A DNA stretch of 64,000 bases from contig KN817550.1 of the NCBI GenBank assembly GCA_000827495.1, positions 249,928-313,927 on the forward strand. The letters are read 5' to 3'. The stretch is from Hypholoma sublateritium FD-334 SS-4 (Eukaryota; Basidiomycota; Agaricomycetes; Agaricales; Strophariaceae). The translations under genes and the position numbers were made by a program. The notes beneath the pieces were generated by a model. That model was not told the origin of the DNA and searched no databases. It was given only the letters and a program-made list of their open reading frames with translations. Below, piece after piece: positions 11,087-22,060 of this stretch. How positions within the stretch are numbered: position 1 is the first letter of the stretch; every line of letters starts with the position of its first letter.

Positions 11087-11387
11087 GGCGGCGGCGGGGG
11101 CGGGCAAACGACGACGACGGCGAGTAAACGACGATGGCGGGAGGGGAGGACATGGTGGTGGGAAGGAAGAGGCAGCGGCGGGGGAAGGCCGCTGATGGGC
11201 GATGGCGGCAGTGATGGGGCCCACGGCACGCCCAGGCGCCGGAGGGACTTAGTGTTTTTGAAGCTTTCTGTAGTTATTCACCACTTTATTGACAGTGTGT
11301 GGAATTAGCGCTAATGATGCTATCTAGCATGCGTTACCACGTACACGTCACATTCTATTTAGCGTGTGATGTTGTGATGACGAGGTG
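11087..11387 (-). repeat. Right terminal inverted repeat (301 bp)
   Basis: This is the reverse complement of 1641-1941. It carries a second copy of the 26-bp word found at 11005-11030. Confidence 0.92.
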
Positions 11388-11395
11388 CATTCTAC
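11388..11395. repeat. Right 8-bp target-site duplication (CATTCTAC)
   Basis: It is identical to 1633-1640 and directly adjoins the right inverted repeat. Confidence 0.9.
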
Positions 11396-12435
11396 TCCTC
11401 CATAGGAGCTGATGTTCGAAAATGGAATAGCTGGCGCATTCGTAAAATTAAATATCACGCTGTCTGATTCGCCTCATTGTGTTTGACAGGCAGAATGGGC
11501 CCCTCAGGCTGTGCTTCTCTAGTGAGATCGTTGAAAGTGCACCGCAGAGGGCATCCTAATGGAGTGGGATCAAGTTCGAACAGGAGAATGAACACTGCTC
11601 GAAACATTACACTGGGGTCGTCGAACGACAGACAGCATACCGAGCCATGGCGGAGGCGTGGTGGTACTGGCGTGAAAGGGAAGCATAATATCGGAAAGGA
11701 CGTAGGACGACAGAAAATATACAACAGGTGTTGCTGGAAATATGCCAAAACAGAAGTGGTATGTAAGAGGTAGTAGGCGCAACACCCGCCAATCAGAACG
11801 TGCAGCGAGGCGGACGAAGTGACGGCAAAGCCGTGCAACGCAAAGTGTGAGGCACGGTATGTACAGATGGCTGGGCTCCTATACCGCTAGGCTATAATAA
11901 AGGGGGAATAAGGAATAAGAAGAGGGCAAGGAGCTGAGAGGAGAATGGGTAGGTGACTCGAGTTCAGAGTGGGACAAAATAGAGCGCGCGAGCGGCCATT
12001 CCAGGGCAGAGAAAATTGTCGGTATGGTGCATAAAACCTAAGGGCTAGTAACACAAGGTCATCATCCTCCGGGAAGCGCAAGGAAATAAATATGAGAAGA
12101 CGACGCCTTAAATTGTTATTTGGTAGTTGGAAGGAATCCAACAAACCAAGAAGAGGTATACGTAAGAAATGTAGACATTTAGGAATAAGCAGACGTTCGT
12201 TCGGAGAGGTTGGAGACTCGGCAAGTCGATTGCGTAATTCGAAGAGGTTTGGGAAGAGGCCTCTGAGTTGAAGTCGACATTGGTGCGGGTAGTTGTACAG
12301 AGAAAACAGGATAGAGGCGAGGTCGGCAGGAAGAAACAGATACTGATAAGACGGCACGAACACTAGAACCCAGAAAAAGAGCAGACCAACAGGCTGGCGA
12401 ACAATCGCCGCAAGAAATCAGTTGCACGATCGGGT
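11396..12435. other. Intergenic, no gene recognised
   Basis: Several short frames are open on both strands, the longest 158 codons. None has recognisable motifs or a consistent splice structure. The right part must contain the 3' UTR of the minus-strand gene that ends at 12436. Confidence 0.5.
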
Positions 12436-14260
12436 TTAATCAGCGTGGCCGCCGTACGCCTGCCTCGCCAGGTCATCCTCATCCTCTCCAATGGAGTACT
12501 GTGCGCCGCCATAAGCTCCCACACCGATCGAGCCATTGGTGTGGTGCCCGAAAGCGTACTGGTTGCCAACCGCATAGTGGTATGATTCAGCCTCGCTGTA
12601 GTGGCTCTCCGTGCCCGTGACATAGCTCTCTTCGTTAGAGAACGAGCCTGTGTTAGTCGGTGTGACATTGCCTGTTGCCGCATTGTACAGCACACGCATG
12701 TTGCCTGTGTTCGAAGGAACGGCGGTGGCCGAGTTCGCGACGGGCAAGGGGTAACTGATCGAGGAGGTAGTGATCGGCTTGGCGGCGGACATCGATTTCT
12801 TGCGCTCGGCGTAAGCACGGAGCATCTCGTCAGGCGACATGACGCTCGCGGGCATTGGCTGCATTGGCATGGTGGACATGACAGGGCTGGTCATCGCTGC
12901 GGGTGGTGAGACGGGTTTGGGGTGTGTCGGAGTAGGAGGGGTCGGAGCGGGTAGAAGGAAGTCGTCCGTTCCAGATTGGTTGCCACCGGTGCGCATCACT
13001 AACAGGTACACGGATTAGTTGTCTACGCGGATCGCAAAGTGTTCAAAATCTTACTGCTCAGGGCCGGCATAAAGTCCGCCAGGTCACTGCCGTTGTTTTC
13101 GTTGTTCTGAGACGTCGGTATGGTGTGGATGTCCTCCGGGGTAAGTGCGATAGGTCCCTGCGTCTGCCTGGGAGAGAATTGCGCCATGGCATCGTCCGAG
13201 GCGCTGTCAACGTGGTCCGGGAGAGCAGGAACAGGAGGGATGTAAGCGCTGTGGAAAGCCCTTGTTCTCCGGGACTCGCCGGACGGGCGCGAGTCGGCGA
13301 AGGAGACGCGGGAGACACGGGTGTCAGGGGCGAACGATACACGCGATACACGCTCAGTCGAGGTAAGCCCAGCGGGGTTGCGGAGGCCGACACCGGTGCG
13401 CATTTGTGACATCTGGCGTTGCGCCCCATCGCTGCCCGGATCCTCGCCCTCGACGGCGTAGGTGCTAGATGGGCGAATAGCACCGAACGAGAAGGACGAG
13501 TTACGGTTGCCCACGGCCATAGAGTGACGGATGGCGGCGTTGGCCCCGGCGCCGGAGACGGACTTCCAGTCGCCCGAAATGGTGGACATGCGCTTATCGA
13601 CGGCCTCGGTCCACTTCTTGCGCTTCTCAATGCCCTTCTTGCGCATGAATTTGATGTAGGCACCGATGCAGGCGATGACGAAAAGGAGGGGAAGAAGTAC
13701 CGCAGCCGCGGTCTTTCCCGGGTTCATGCCCGTCGAAACTCCGTTCACTACCGTCACACCGCTATCGATGATGTTGACATTAGCAGACGCTGGCATCCCT
13801 GAGGCGGGTTGCGTGTAGGTAGCAGTAAAAATGGGACCCGCAGGGAAATCAGACAAGAAGGTAGCGTTGCCGTGAGGAACAATGCTGATTTGCAGGGATT
13901 GCGAGCTGGTTGCGTTCCACCAGCGAGGCATAATCGTGGCATTGTAGGTGCCTGCGTCGGTCCAGATACTCTCCCAACGGTAGAGGCGAGAGTAGTATGC
14001 GGTAGGGGCAAGCAGAATGATGTCGAGCTGCTTGTCGGAGCTCAGGCAGGAAGGGTCCCAGCTGACGGTGAGCGGATCCAACGAGTTGACGGTGTCGCCC
14101 ATCTTGGGCGTGGTATACAGAGAACCTAGGACATGTCAGCCATTAATTTAAAGCAGCGTATCGATTCAAACGTACATGTGGACCTCTTTTCCACCGCTTC
14201 GACAGCGGCCGGTGACCTGCGATGAGGTTTATGTTTGACGTGGAAGTGGGAGATACCCAT
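12436..14260 (-). CDS. Single-pass membrane protein of unknown function
   Basis: Three exons (14260-14176, 14125-13055, 12998-12436) join in phase to give 572 aa. The N-terminal ~180 residues form an exposed, N-glycosylatable domain (WDPSC, YSRLYRWESIWTDAGTY, PRWWNATSS). A transmembrane helix follows (AAAVLLPLLFVIACIGAYI), with a basic stop-transfer KFMRKKG. The rest is a long cytoplasmic Ser/Pro-rich tail with repeated RVSFA/RVSRVSF words. No obvious cleaved signal peptide is seen, so the helix may be a signal anchor, or a short upstream exon was missed. The layout resembles agaricomycete cell-surface proteins with a beta-sandwich ectodomain; no function is assigned. The repeated Ser/Arg words could be kinase sites. 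Confidence 0.85.
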
Positions 14261-16509
14261 TTTTTGACGATGTTTTGAGGATGATACAAGTAACGAAGAG
14301 GATGCTGGAGTGTTCGTAGGACGGAAAAAGAATGTGTTCCGCAGTGATTTGCGGGGCTGGAAGGGATTAAAGAGGGAAAGAGCGAGACGAGAGGCGGGGG
14401 AACAAGGAAAAGGTCGTCGTCGTTGGAGGGAAAATGCGTTGAATGGGCAACTCTAGGGCTCTTGATGAATCGTGAGAAATTTCCACGCCATCGATCGACC
14501 AATCAAATTGCGCTCCAACTCTCGGTAATGTTTCCCTGAGCGCCGCCGTTGCTAAGCATTCTCCATTCAAACAAACATGTGCGATTTGCCCTACAGTCCG
14601 AGGGTATCATCGCAATCAATACAACAAATGAAGCATACTCTTGCTTCAAATATTTCACGTTGATAAGTTTGTTGATTACAATACCAGAAAATACCAAGTA
14701 CTCACCGTGATTCATCATGTATGTAAGCATGATGTCGATACGGCAGCTAGGTTTGTGCGCTTGGTATAAAACACAATTGAAGACAAGATGTGAGTATTCA
14801 GGCCACCTTATCCTTAGAGTTTCCTATTTTGTAAAGATAACCTCGTGTATTCTTATCTTGAACGGTATACATCTTATTTTTGATCACGCCGGACCGTTGA
14901 AACTCGGGCTTCAAGGTCCAGCTGGCAGCTAGAACACGCACTCCGAAGATGTCTTCAGAAGCTACAGCTTTCTTAACAGTCGAAGGAAAAGACGCTATGA
15001 TAGATGGATCGTACTTCAAGCTTGAAGTTTAAAGATACAAACTCACTATGCACCAACGCGGCTGGAATAGAACAAATAGCAGTCGGCCACTTGATCCATA
15101 CGATGCGAGGTTCCGATCCATCTCCCTTTACAGCTATCCGAGCCTATTTATTTTTTGTCAAGAGAAAGCCGGGTTCAGTGACGTTGCGATTCAACAAAAC
15201 TTGTACGATGAACGCGACATTCCCCTTGGCAAAAAATTACATGTGATCGGGGGATGAAGTACGCGCAAAACAACTCACTATAACATTATTGTAGAAGGCG
15301 GAGCAAAAGAATGTCTGCTATCCGTACCTTCATGTTCATCATGGATCTTTGATGCGCCAGTGAGAGCGTATACCACCTGCATATAACTGACCCGCACCCA
15401 CCTGTATCTGTCAGATCAAAACTCCGGTGCGCATTCTCATCAAGGGGCACACTGGTGAGTTGTTGAAAAGTGTTTGGGTATGCTGTGGAATTGCCAATAT
15501 TCGCTGTTCAGAATGAAAAGAGGCAGTTCAACGTACCAAATTCTTGCCAGTGAACCCTGCATCATAAATTTATAGTGCACTTTTCTGAAAGCGTTTATTA
15601 GGGTATTCTTATATTCTTAGGATCCAAAGATGCATATGTGAGCGTGCATTTGATTAGTAGCCACTCATGACCGCATCTACAACAGTACGGTTAGTGGATG
15701 TAGAATAAATAGGCTAGATAAACACAAACCGAGCGGTTCACAAAGAAATAAGATACCAACGCTTGATCGACGGAGTTTAACGAGATGCCTCCCGTACATA
15801 CCACATCAATACGTCAGTATGTGCCAGATGGCAGTGTTGATGCGCGTATTGACGCATAAAAGAGGCGATAACTCATGCGGGAGTGCCCACCGTCTTGAAC
15901 GTAGGTCGTCAAGAAAAGGCAAGTACCTCTGTATACAGACATCGAGCGTGTGATAGAAGCTCTAGTTCAAGGTGACAATATTTGTTGTCAAACAGCCTAC
16001 TAAAGCATCCAGAGGATCCTCAATCCTCGAAAACGACGATAAAATGCGCATATATTCACCTAGAACCTGACGCTTATTAGCTGGAAGCTATCCCTTGTAT
16101 AAAAGCATGCCTGGTGTAGGAAGTTACATACCAAACATTTGCCAAACATACATAGTCAGCCCCAGTCTACTCTCAGTCTCTCTTGGCTGTTTTATCGAAT
16201 TTTTTGGCCCGAAGATGCCGTCACATCCGATCTAGTGTAATCGAACACGCAAATCTTGTGTTTGTGTGGAGCTCAGGTTTGGGGTAACAAGCAATGGTCA
16301 GACGCGAGTCAGACGACTGGCATGAAAGAAGGAAGCAAGCCGCGGCAAGCTCAAGAATCGGGACTCGGGACGCCAAAAAGTAAATGTCACATGATCATCG
16401 GGCCCGGACCGTCTCAAAACTTTTGAGAAATTGTATCTTTCACTTGTCTTTCACAAATCTTTCATAAACAATCTCATACTTATCTACCTACTCCGTATCA
16501 GTTTATCTC
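14261..16509. other. Intergenic with a weak minus-strand ORF and an orphan TATA box
   Basis: At 15019-14798 (-) there is a 73-codon frame (..FGVRVLAASWTLKP.., then MYTVQDKNTRGYLYK) that could be the last exon of a small gene. I could not assemble its upstream exons. A clean TATAAAAG at 16098-16105 (+) is followed by a pyrimidine-rich leader but only a six-codon frame. It lies about 400 bp before the DUS3 start, too far to be that gene's TATA unless the leader is long or spliced. Confidence 0.35.
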
Positions 16510-19295
16510 ATGGAAACCGTAGCTCCATTAACTGATGAGCATGTACCAAGACAATATCTCTCGGGGACAGCACCCGTGAAAGCCGAGTGAGTCTTCCGCA
16601 CGGAATTTCGACAGAAGAATAACATCTTGCGCAGATTTTTGATCTCGACCCGACTGCAGGTTGTAGCCGACGACGATGCAGCGGAGGGCAGCACCACAGG
16701 CGACCGAGGGCAGCACCGTGACGCGCGCGACTCTAGAGACACGCGGGACTCCCGTGGGCCGGCGCGTGGCAAGCAGACGAAAGAGCAGAAAAAGGCTCAG
16801 CGCGGGCAGAATAAGGCACGTCGATTCAACAAGGTCCGCGACGAGTTGGATCTCTGTTGGAGAGTTGCGAACGGGTCGACCTGCGAGTACGGGGCCGAGT
16901 GAGTTGCCTACAACAATGGATTGAGAGGACGAATGCTAAGGGCATGACAGGTGCCGCTTCACGCACGAGATCCCAGCATACCTAGCGGCCAAAACGCGCG
17001 ACATACACATCCCCGAAATGGCGCAGATAACTGACATTCCGCCATACGCGCCTGCTCAGGACTCGCTCGTGACGCCGCACCCTGACTTTTCCTCTCTCGA
17101 CCTGAGCACGGTCTGCCCGGTGTTCGCAGAAACAGGCGAGTGTAGATATGGTTTCAAGTGCCGATTCTTGGGGGGGCATATACGCATCGCCGAGACTGGA
17201 GAAATGTCGCTCGCCGGTGACGAAGACAAAAAAGCGCGAGCGGCGCTCACTGCCCACGAAGTGAACTTTGTAGGCGCGGATGTGCAAAAGGCCCTTCGAT
17301 CACGGAAAGTGGGTCGGGTCCGTATGTTCAATGTTGTCTGCTAACCATCATTGCTAGTATGCATTTCCCACTGCAGATGAATACCTACGCCAACTCGCCG
17401 CCGAAAATCCCGAGAAACCTAAAGCTGTACCGACAGCCAATTCCATCGTTATCGGCGAGCCAGAACAAGAAATGGATGTTGACACGTCAACCCCTGCCCC
17501 ACAACCTACCATCCAGGAGTCTGCATCCCCAAAGCCTACCGTGGACGAAATCATCGCGAAGCGCACGGGCGATGCGGTGGCGCCAACATCGCAGGTGGAT
17601 ACACCTGATGTTCGTGTCAGGTTCCCAGAGAAAAAGAGACTTCACTGGAAAGGCAAAACATGTACGTTATCCCTTGGAGCTCATTTGAACTTGATTTGAT
17701 ACGTTCACTACAGACCTTGCGCCATTAACGACGGTCGGAAACCTTGTACGCAACTCTTCTTCCGTATACACTGCCGTTAAGTTTATTCGCCAACGGCGAC
17801 TTTCAGCCATTCCGTCGCATGTGTGTCGATCTCGGGGCAGATATCACTTGTGGCGAGAGTACGTTTTTACCTTCATCGATGCCGTGCTGTTGTTGACAAT
17901 TTGCTCTGCAGTGGGTCTGGCAAGCTCTTTCCTTTCGGGGTCGAAAGAAGAATGGTCACTTGTCCGTCGCCATCCTTCTGAAAAGATATTCGGTGTTCAA
18001 GTCGCGGGAAACAAACCTGCAAATCTTGTTCCCACCGCCGAGGTCCTAGCAAAGGAGTGCGGGCCCAACCTTGATTTCGTCGACGTCAACTGTGGGTGCC
18101 CTATCGATCTTGTGTTCAAGAGCGGAAGCGGCTCTGCGCGTAGGTCTTTTGCTGCTGCATATGAATCTCATAAACACCTCATCTTTATAACTTGTTTTCA
18201 GTGTTAGATTCTGCGGGGAAATTGGGAAAGATCCTTATTGGTATGAATCAAGCTCTCGGAGAGATCCCGGTCACAGTCAAGCTGCGAACGGGCGTGAAGG
18301 ATGGGAAGAACACGGCACATAAACTGATGCCCAGACTCGCTACAGAGTGGAGCGCGGGCTGTATCACGGTATGTGGCCGTCCTTGGGTCTCACGTCCTTA
18401 TATTTACCATGATATGCTCTCTAAAGCTGCATGGACGTACGCGGCAGCAACGGTATACGAGACTTGCAGATTGGGACTACATCAAGCAGTGTGTTGAAGT
18501 AGTGCGCACAAAAGAGGCAGACGAAGACTGTGCGTGCCAGGCTCTCCCTTCCTTCACCTCTCGGTGTTAATCCGAAAACTCACCAGTGCCTCCCGTGCCA
18601 ATCTTTGGCGGCGGCGACTGTTTCTCTTCGCACGACTACTGGACGAATGTCGAGGCCAGCGGCGTCGACGGTGTGATGATCGGCCGGGGCGCGCTCATCA
18701 AGCCGTGGATCTTCACTGAGATCCAGGAGAAGAGGGAATGGGACATCAGCGCCCGGGAAAGGCTCGAGCTTATCAGGAAGGTCAGTTCTCTTCACATCCC
18801 TACCTTCTCAACTTCTTCCAATGAACACCCTTCCTGTCCATTTCGAATCTAGTATTCCGAGTACGGCCTTAAGTACGTTAACCTTTTGTCATGTCCTGAT
18901 TCCGACTAATAAGGCTTACAACACGTTCTAGTCATTTCGGTTCGGACACTACTGGTGTAAACGCCACGCGACGGTATCTCTGCGAGGCACTGTCCTTCCA
19001 ATATCGCTACGTGCCCATCGGGATCCTGGAGCAGTTGCCAGGCCGGATTAACGACCGCGCACCCGCATTCCGCGGGCGCAACGACCTAGGTCAGCGCCTT
19101 CTGTCTCGGGTGTTCATCATATATGGTGCTTACTGGTCTCTACTTGGATTGTCATCAGAGTCGCTGCTCTCAAGCCCCGATAGCAATGACTGGGTAAAGA
19201 TCTCGGAGATGTTCCTGGGTCCGGCGCCGGAGACGTGGAATTTCACGCCGAAGCACAAGAGCAATGCGTATGGGTCAGAGGAAGGACAGGGCTAG
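16510..19295 (+). CDS. DUS3: tRNA-dihydrouridine(47) synthase
   Basis: The flavoenzyme reduces uridine 47 in the variable loop of tRNA using NAD(P)H and FMN. Thirteen exons (16510-16586, 16635-16898, 16951-17308, 17358-17661, 17714-17745, 17807-17858, 17912-18139, 18202-18368, 18427-18529, 18587-18780, 18853-18872, 18932-19089, 19159-19295) join in phase to give 697 aa, close to the usual size. Two CCCH zinc fingers near residues 90-170 (C-x8-C-x5-C-x3-H and C-x8-C-x5-C-x5-H) mark Dus3. The TIM-barrel follows: [27 protein letters not shown] with the catalytic Cys, [41 protein letters not shown] and [15 protein letters not shown] for FMN phosphate. One exon is only 20 bp. It appears intact and is a single-copy housekeeping gene in most fungi. 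Confidence 0.97.
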
Positions 19296-20024
19296 GGACT
19301 TCGCCCATCTGTATAACCCAAACTAACGACCATCACCATGAAGTGTGTCTGTCGATTTAAGAGTCTGGCGTTGGCTATGATAATTTTGCTCTCAGATCAC
19401 TACACTGCCGTACCGCATATCGTTCCGGTGTTCCTTGCAATTATCATCTTTAAATTCTCCTCTATGTAAGCATATGTTTGGGTGGCAAAAATCGCGCATG
19501 CGCATGCGCAGCGACGAGCGTGAGAGCTGTCTTCTTTGCTGATCGAGAAGCATATAGAGGGTAACAGTGTACACCTCTCATCAATTAGCAGGATGGTTTT
19601 GCAAGTACCTGGTATGATTCTAGTGTGCAGCAGCTGCTCAAGGAGATGCCGAGCAATGCCGAACGAAGCGCCAACGTGCAAACTAGATTTCTGCCACCTT
19701 GCTCAGCGCCAGGACTCGGAACGATTTTAGATCCCTGACTAATGCTACTGGACAAATGGCTTCATTCCCAGACTACAAGTACGGATCGTTGACGATTGGT
19801 ACATTTGGTTTTCTCTTCTCTGAAACGCTACAGGGCTAAAAGGTCAAAGGTCCTGGTCAACATTCAACGCTAAACGTCGTCGAAGCATTGAAGCTTGAAG
19901 TCTTGAAGCTTGAAGGCTGACCGAAGGTTAATGGCAACGAAGTCTGAGGGCCTTATAATTGTGAGCCGATATATAAATCCTCGACCAGTCCTTGAAGTTT
20001 GACCATTGGATACCGGATAGGGAT
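19296..20024. other. Intergenic, promoter side of the next gene
   Basis: No gene is seen. A short tandem duplication of TTGAAGCTTGAAG occupies about 19889-19915. The TATATAAA box at 19970-19977 lies about 50 bp before the next ATG. Confidence 0.5.
19970..19977 (+). promoter_or_regulatory. TATA box of the F-box-like gene
   Basis: TATATAAA lies 47 bp upstream of the ATG at 20025, in an otherwise GC-balanced stretch. The position fits a basal promoter with a very short leader. Confidence 0.5.
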
Positions 20025-21833
20025 ATGACTGCCCCACGGACGGTGTCAATGAACCTGCTTGATCTGCCCAACGAACTTCTTCTGCAAATTCTTTCCTCTA
20101 CCAATGGTTTATCCTCTGGAGACATCTACCACACAGCGCTCGCGTCACGCCGGTTACTTGCCATCGCCCTCCCACTTTTTCTTGCGGCCGAGGGGATCAA
20201 GAACCCAGAATACGAAACGTCAATCTATATTCTCCGTTGGGCTCGCGAGGACCTAGTTTCAGCCGCTAGGCGTCCGAACGTGCTCTCAGCTCTGAATCTT
20301 TTGCCCTCCGTCACCGGGATGCAGCACTTCCGGTGCTTCTTTCAAGATCCGGACACAAAAAGTCTGCTTAACTCCCTCCAGCACACGTACCATCTCCCTT
20401 GCGCGATTACTCGCGTTTCACAATTCATCAGCAGGTTAGAGCGAATCGAAAAGGCGGAAATATATCTCATTTGGGACCAGTATTTCGTCAAGCGCGAGCA
20501 AAAGATCACTGACATCTCGTTCGGCGACCTGAAAGACTGGACGAAGGCGTTCGCTCGGATGCTCAATCTCATATTGGAGCGGGGATGTACCTCCCTTACC
20601 ATCCAGTACGATCCTGCTATCTTGCCCGCTTTTCGCTTCCGTCCCGCGGGCCCCATGCAAAAGGCGATTTCATACCTAATCCCACGAGATAAAGAGCCCA
20701 CCCAACTGCGATGGGAGTTCGAAAACTTGCACGGCAGCGACAAATCCGTCCAGTTGGAGGTAGACTTGGCCGCGCGCCTCACCCCGGCCGCACAGACGGC
20801 TCAAGCCATTTCTTCGCTATGTATACACTCTCCTGCTCTCTTACTCCCGCCGTTCATTACTTGGACGACCTCGCTTATACGCACGCAGAAGTCGCTCACG
20901 TCCATCTCTTTCGCCTGCATCACGTTTCAGCAAGACATCTGGGCAGCAGTTCTTCCCGCTATCGCAGACGCCGCCTCTACCCGGCTGACAGAACTCAAAT
21001 TTTACCATAACTGTCCCAATCTCGAGAGTCAGGACCTCCTCAACTTCATTTACAGCTTTCCGAACTTGACCCACCTATCTATCGACCGAACTTTCCGCGC
21101 ACGCTTCCAGCAGACCAAGGCCTCTGGGTCGAGCAAGAGCATGTTTCACTCGCAATTATCCTCTCAATTCCACACAGTGCCCAGGTTCCTACGCCTGACG
21201 AAGCTGCGGGCCCCGGTGGAGCTGGTGTCCCTTCTCATGGGTCCCTCTTTTGACCCAAGCAATCCCACCTCACTTACGTTCCCCAGCCTACAATCCCTGA
21301 CCGTCTACCCTTCCAGCCTGCTCATCCACCCCCCGAGTTACATCAAGTCGATCCTCCTTGTCAACCACCTCCTAGATGCCGTCCGCCAGCGGCCCTTCGC
21401 GCCAACGCTCCTGCTGTCTCTCGACGCGCAGATGGAATTTACCGACTTTCGGCCCGTGTCGCGTTATATCCAGAACGTGAACCAGCATGTCGAGTTCCAG
21501 CGTGCGCTGTGGGAAACGCTCAGCGCTCACGAGATCGCACAGCTGACGGAGCACGGCCCTGTGCCGCATATTGCATTTGACCACCCGACAAACGTCATCC
21601 TGTATAAGTTCCACTCGCAGCCACCGGACCAGACGCCGCGCGCTCTGTGCATCTGGCTCAAGACACTTTTTCCCCGTGTAAACCAACTTACGTTTACCTG
21701 TCGCCTCGACGCACACCCGCAACAGAACGTCGACATGGACGATGACGACATCCGGGGGCTCATCAAGGGACTACGAGACATATGTCCGACGGTGCGCAGC
21801 CTGATAGTGGGGGATAAGCAGTATAAATTATGA
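20025..21833 (+). CDS. F-box-like protein with leucine-rich C-terminal part
   Basis: A single open exon gives 602 aa. Residues 8-50 read NLLDLPNELLLQILS and then ALASRRLLAIALP, which is an F-box-type helix cluster that would bind Skp1. The remainder alternates short hydrophobic strands and helices with SLCIHSPALLLP, LTELKFYHNC and LTHLSIDRTF, resembling degenerate leucine-rich repeats used for substrate choice. A role as an SCF ubiquitin-ligase adaptor is inferred from the F-box alone. Such proteins are greatly expanded and mostly uncharacterised in agaricomycetes. Lack of introns is unusual beside its neighbours. The first in-frame ATG is chosen; the ATG at 20049 is an alternative. Confidence 0.8.
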   Translation: MTAPRTVSMNLLDLPNELLLQILSSTNGLSSGDIYHTALASRRLLAIALPLFLAAEGIKNPEYETSIYILRWAREDLVSAARRPNVLSALNLLPSVTGMQHFRCFFQDPDTKSLLNSLQHTYHLPCAITRVSQFISRLERIEKAEIYLIWDQYFVKREQKITDISFGDLKDWTKAFARMLNLILERGCTSLTIQYDPAILPAFRFRPAGPMQKAISYLIPRDKEPTQLRWEFENLHGSDKSVQLEVDLAARLTPAAQTAQAISSLCIHSPALLLPPFITWTTSLIRTQKSLTSISFACITFQQDIWAAVLPAIADAASTRLTELKFYHNCPNLESQDLLNFIYSFPNLTHLSIDRTFRARFQQTKASGSSKSMFHSQLSSQFHTVPRFLRLTKLRAPVELVSLLMGPSFDPSNPTSLTFPSLQSLTVYPSSLLIHPPSYIKSILLVNHLLDAVRQRPFAPTLLLSLDAQMEFTDFRPVSRYIQNVNQHVEFQRALWETLSAHEIAQLTEHGPVPHIAFDHPTNVILYKFHSQPPDQTPRALCIWLKTLFPRVNQLTFTCRLDAHPQQNVDMDDDDIRGLIKGLRDICPTVRSLIVGDKQYKL

Positions 21834-22060
21834 CGGCGTGCGATGTACAAATTGTCACAGTGGAGTTTTAGTTGTACTTACGTTATAATACAGGTAATAA
21901 ATCAAGTGCATGTCAAGCCATAAGTTACAGCTACGGAAACCAGCCGCCATAGATGCAATAGAAGTGAGCCGGGTAGGTAGCAAAGCTGAGATCATCGTAA
22001 AGTCCGTGAAGTGGCGTTCAGTTCAAGGGGGAAACAAAATGAGTAAAAGGAGAAACTATA

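Larger units (their letters stand above)
1641..11387 (+). mobile_element. Complete KDZ-type DNA transposon with three genes
   Basis: The element is 9,747 bp long. Its ends are 301-bp inverted repeats, identical as far as I can compare by eye, and it is flanked by CATTCTAC duplications. It encodes, all on the plus strand, a KDZ (Kyakuja-Dileera-Zisupton) transposase, a viroplasmin-domain protein and an HMG/YABBY-like basic protein. Each gene keeps open frames and consistent splice phases. The identical ends, clean duplication and intact genes suggest a recent insertion that may still be able to move itself. KDZ elements are abundant in basidiomycetes, and some carry extra genes such as TET/JBP oxygenases; none of those is present here. 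Confidence 0.93.

Noticed and set aside
10343..11229. 293-codon minus-strand frame at the right end of the transposon
   Set aside because: It is the mirror image of the left-end low-complexity frame and is explained by base composition.
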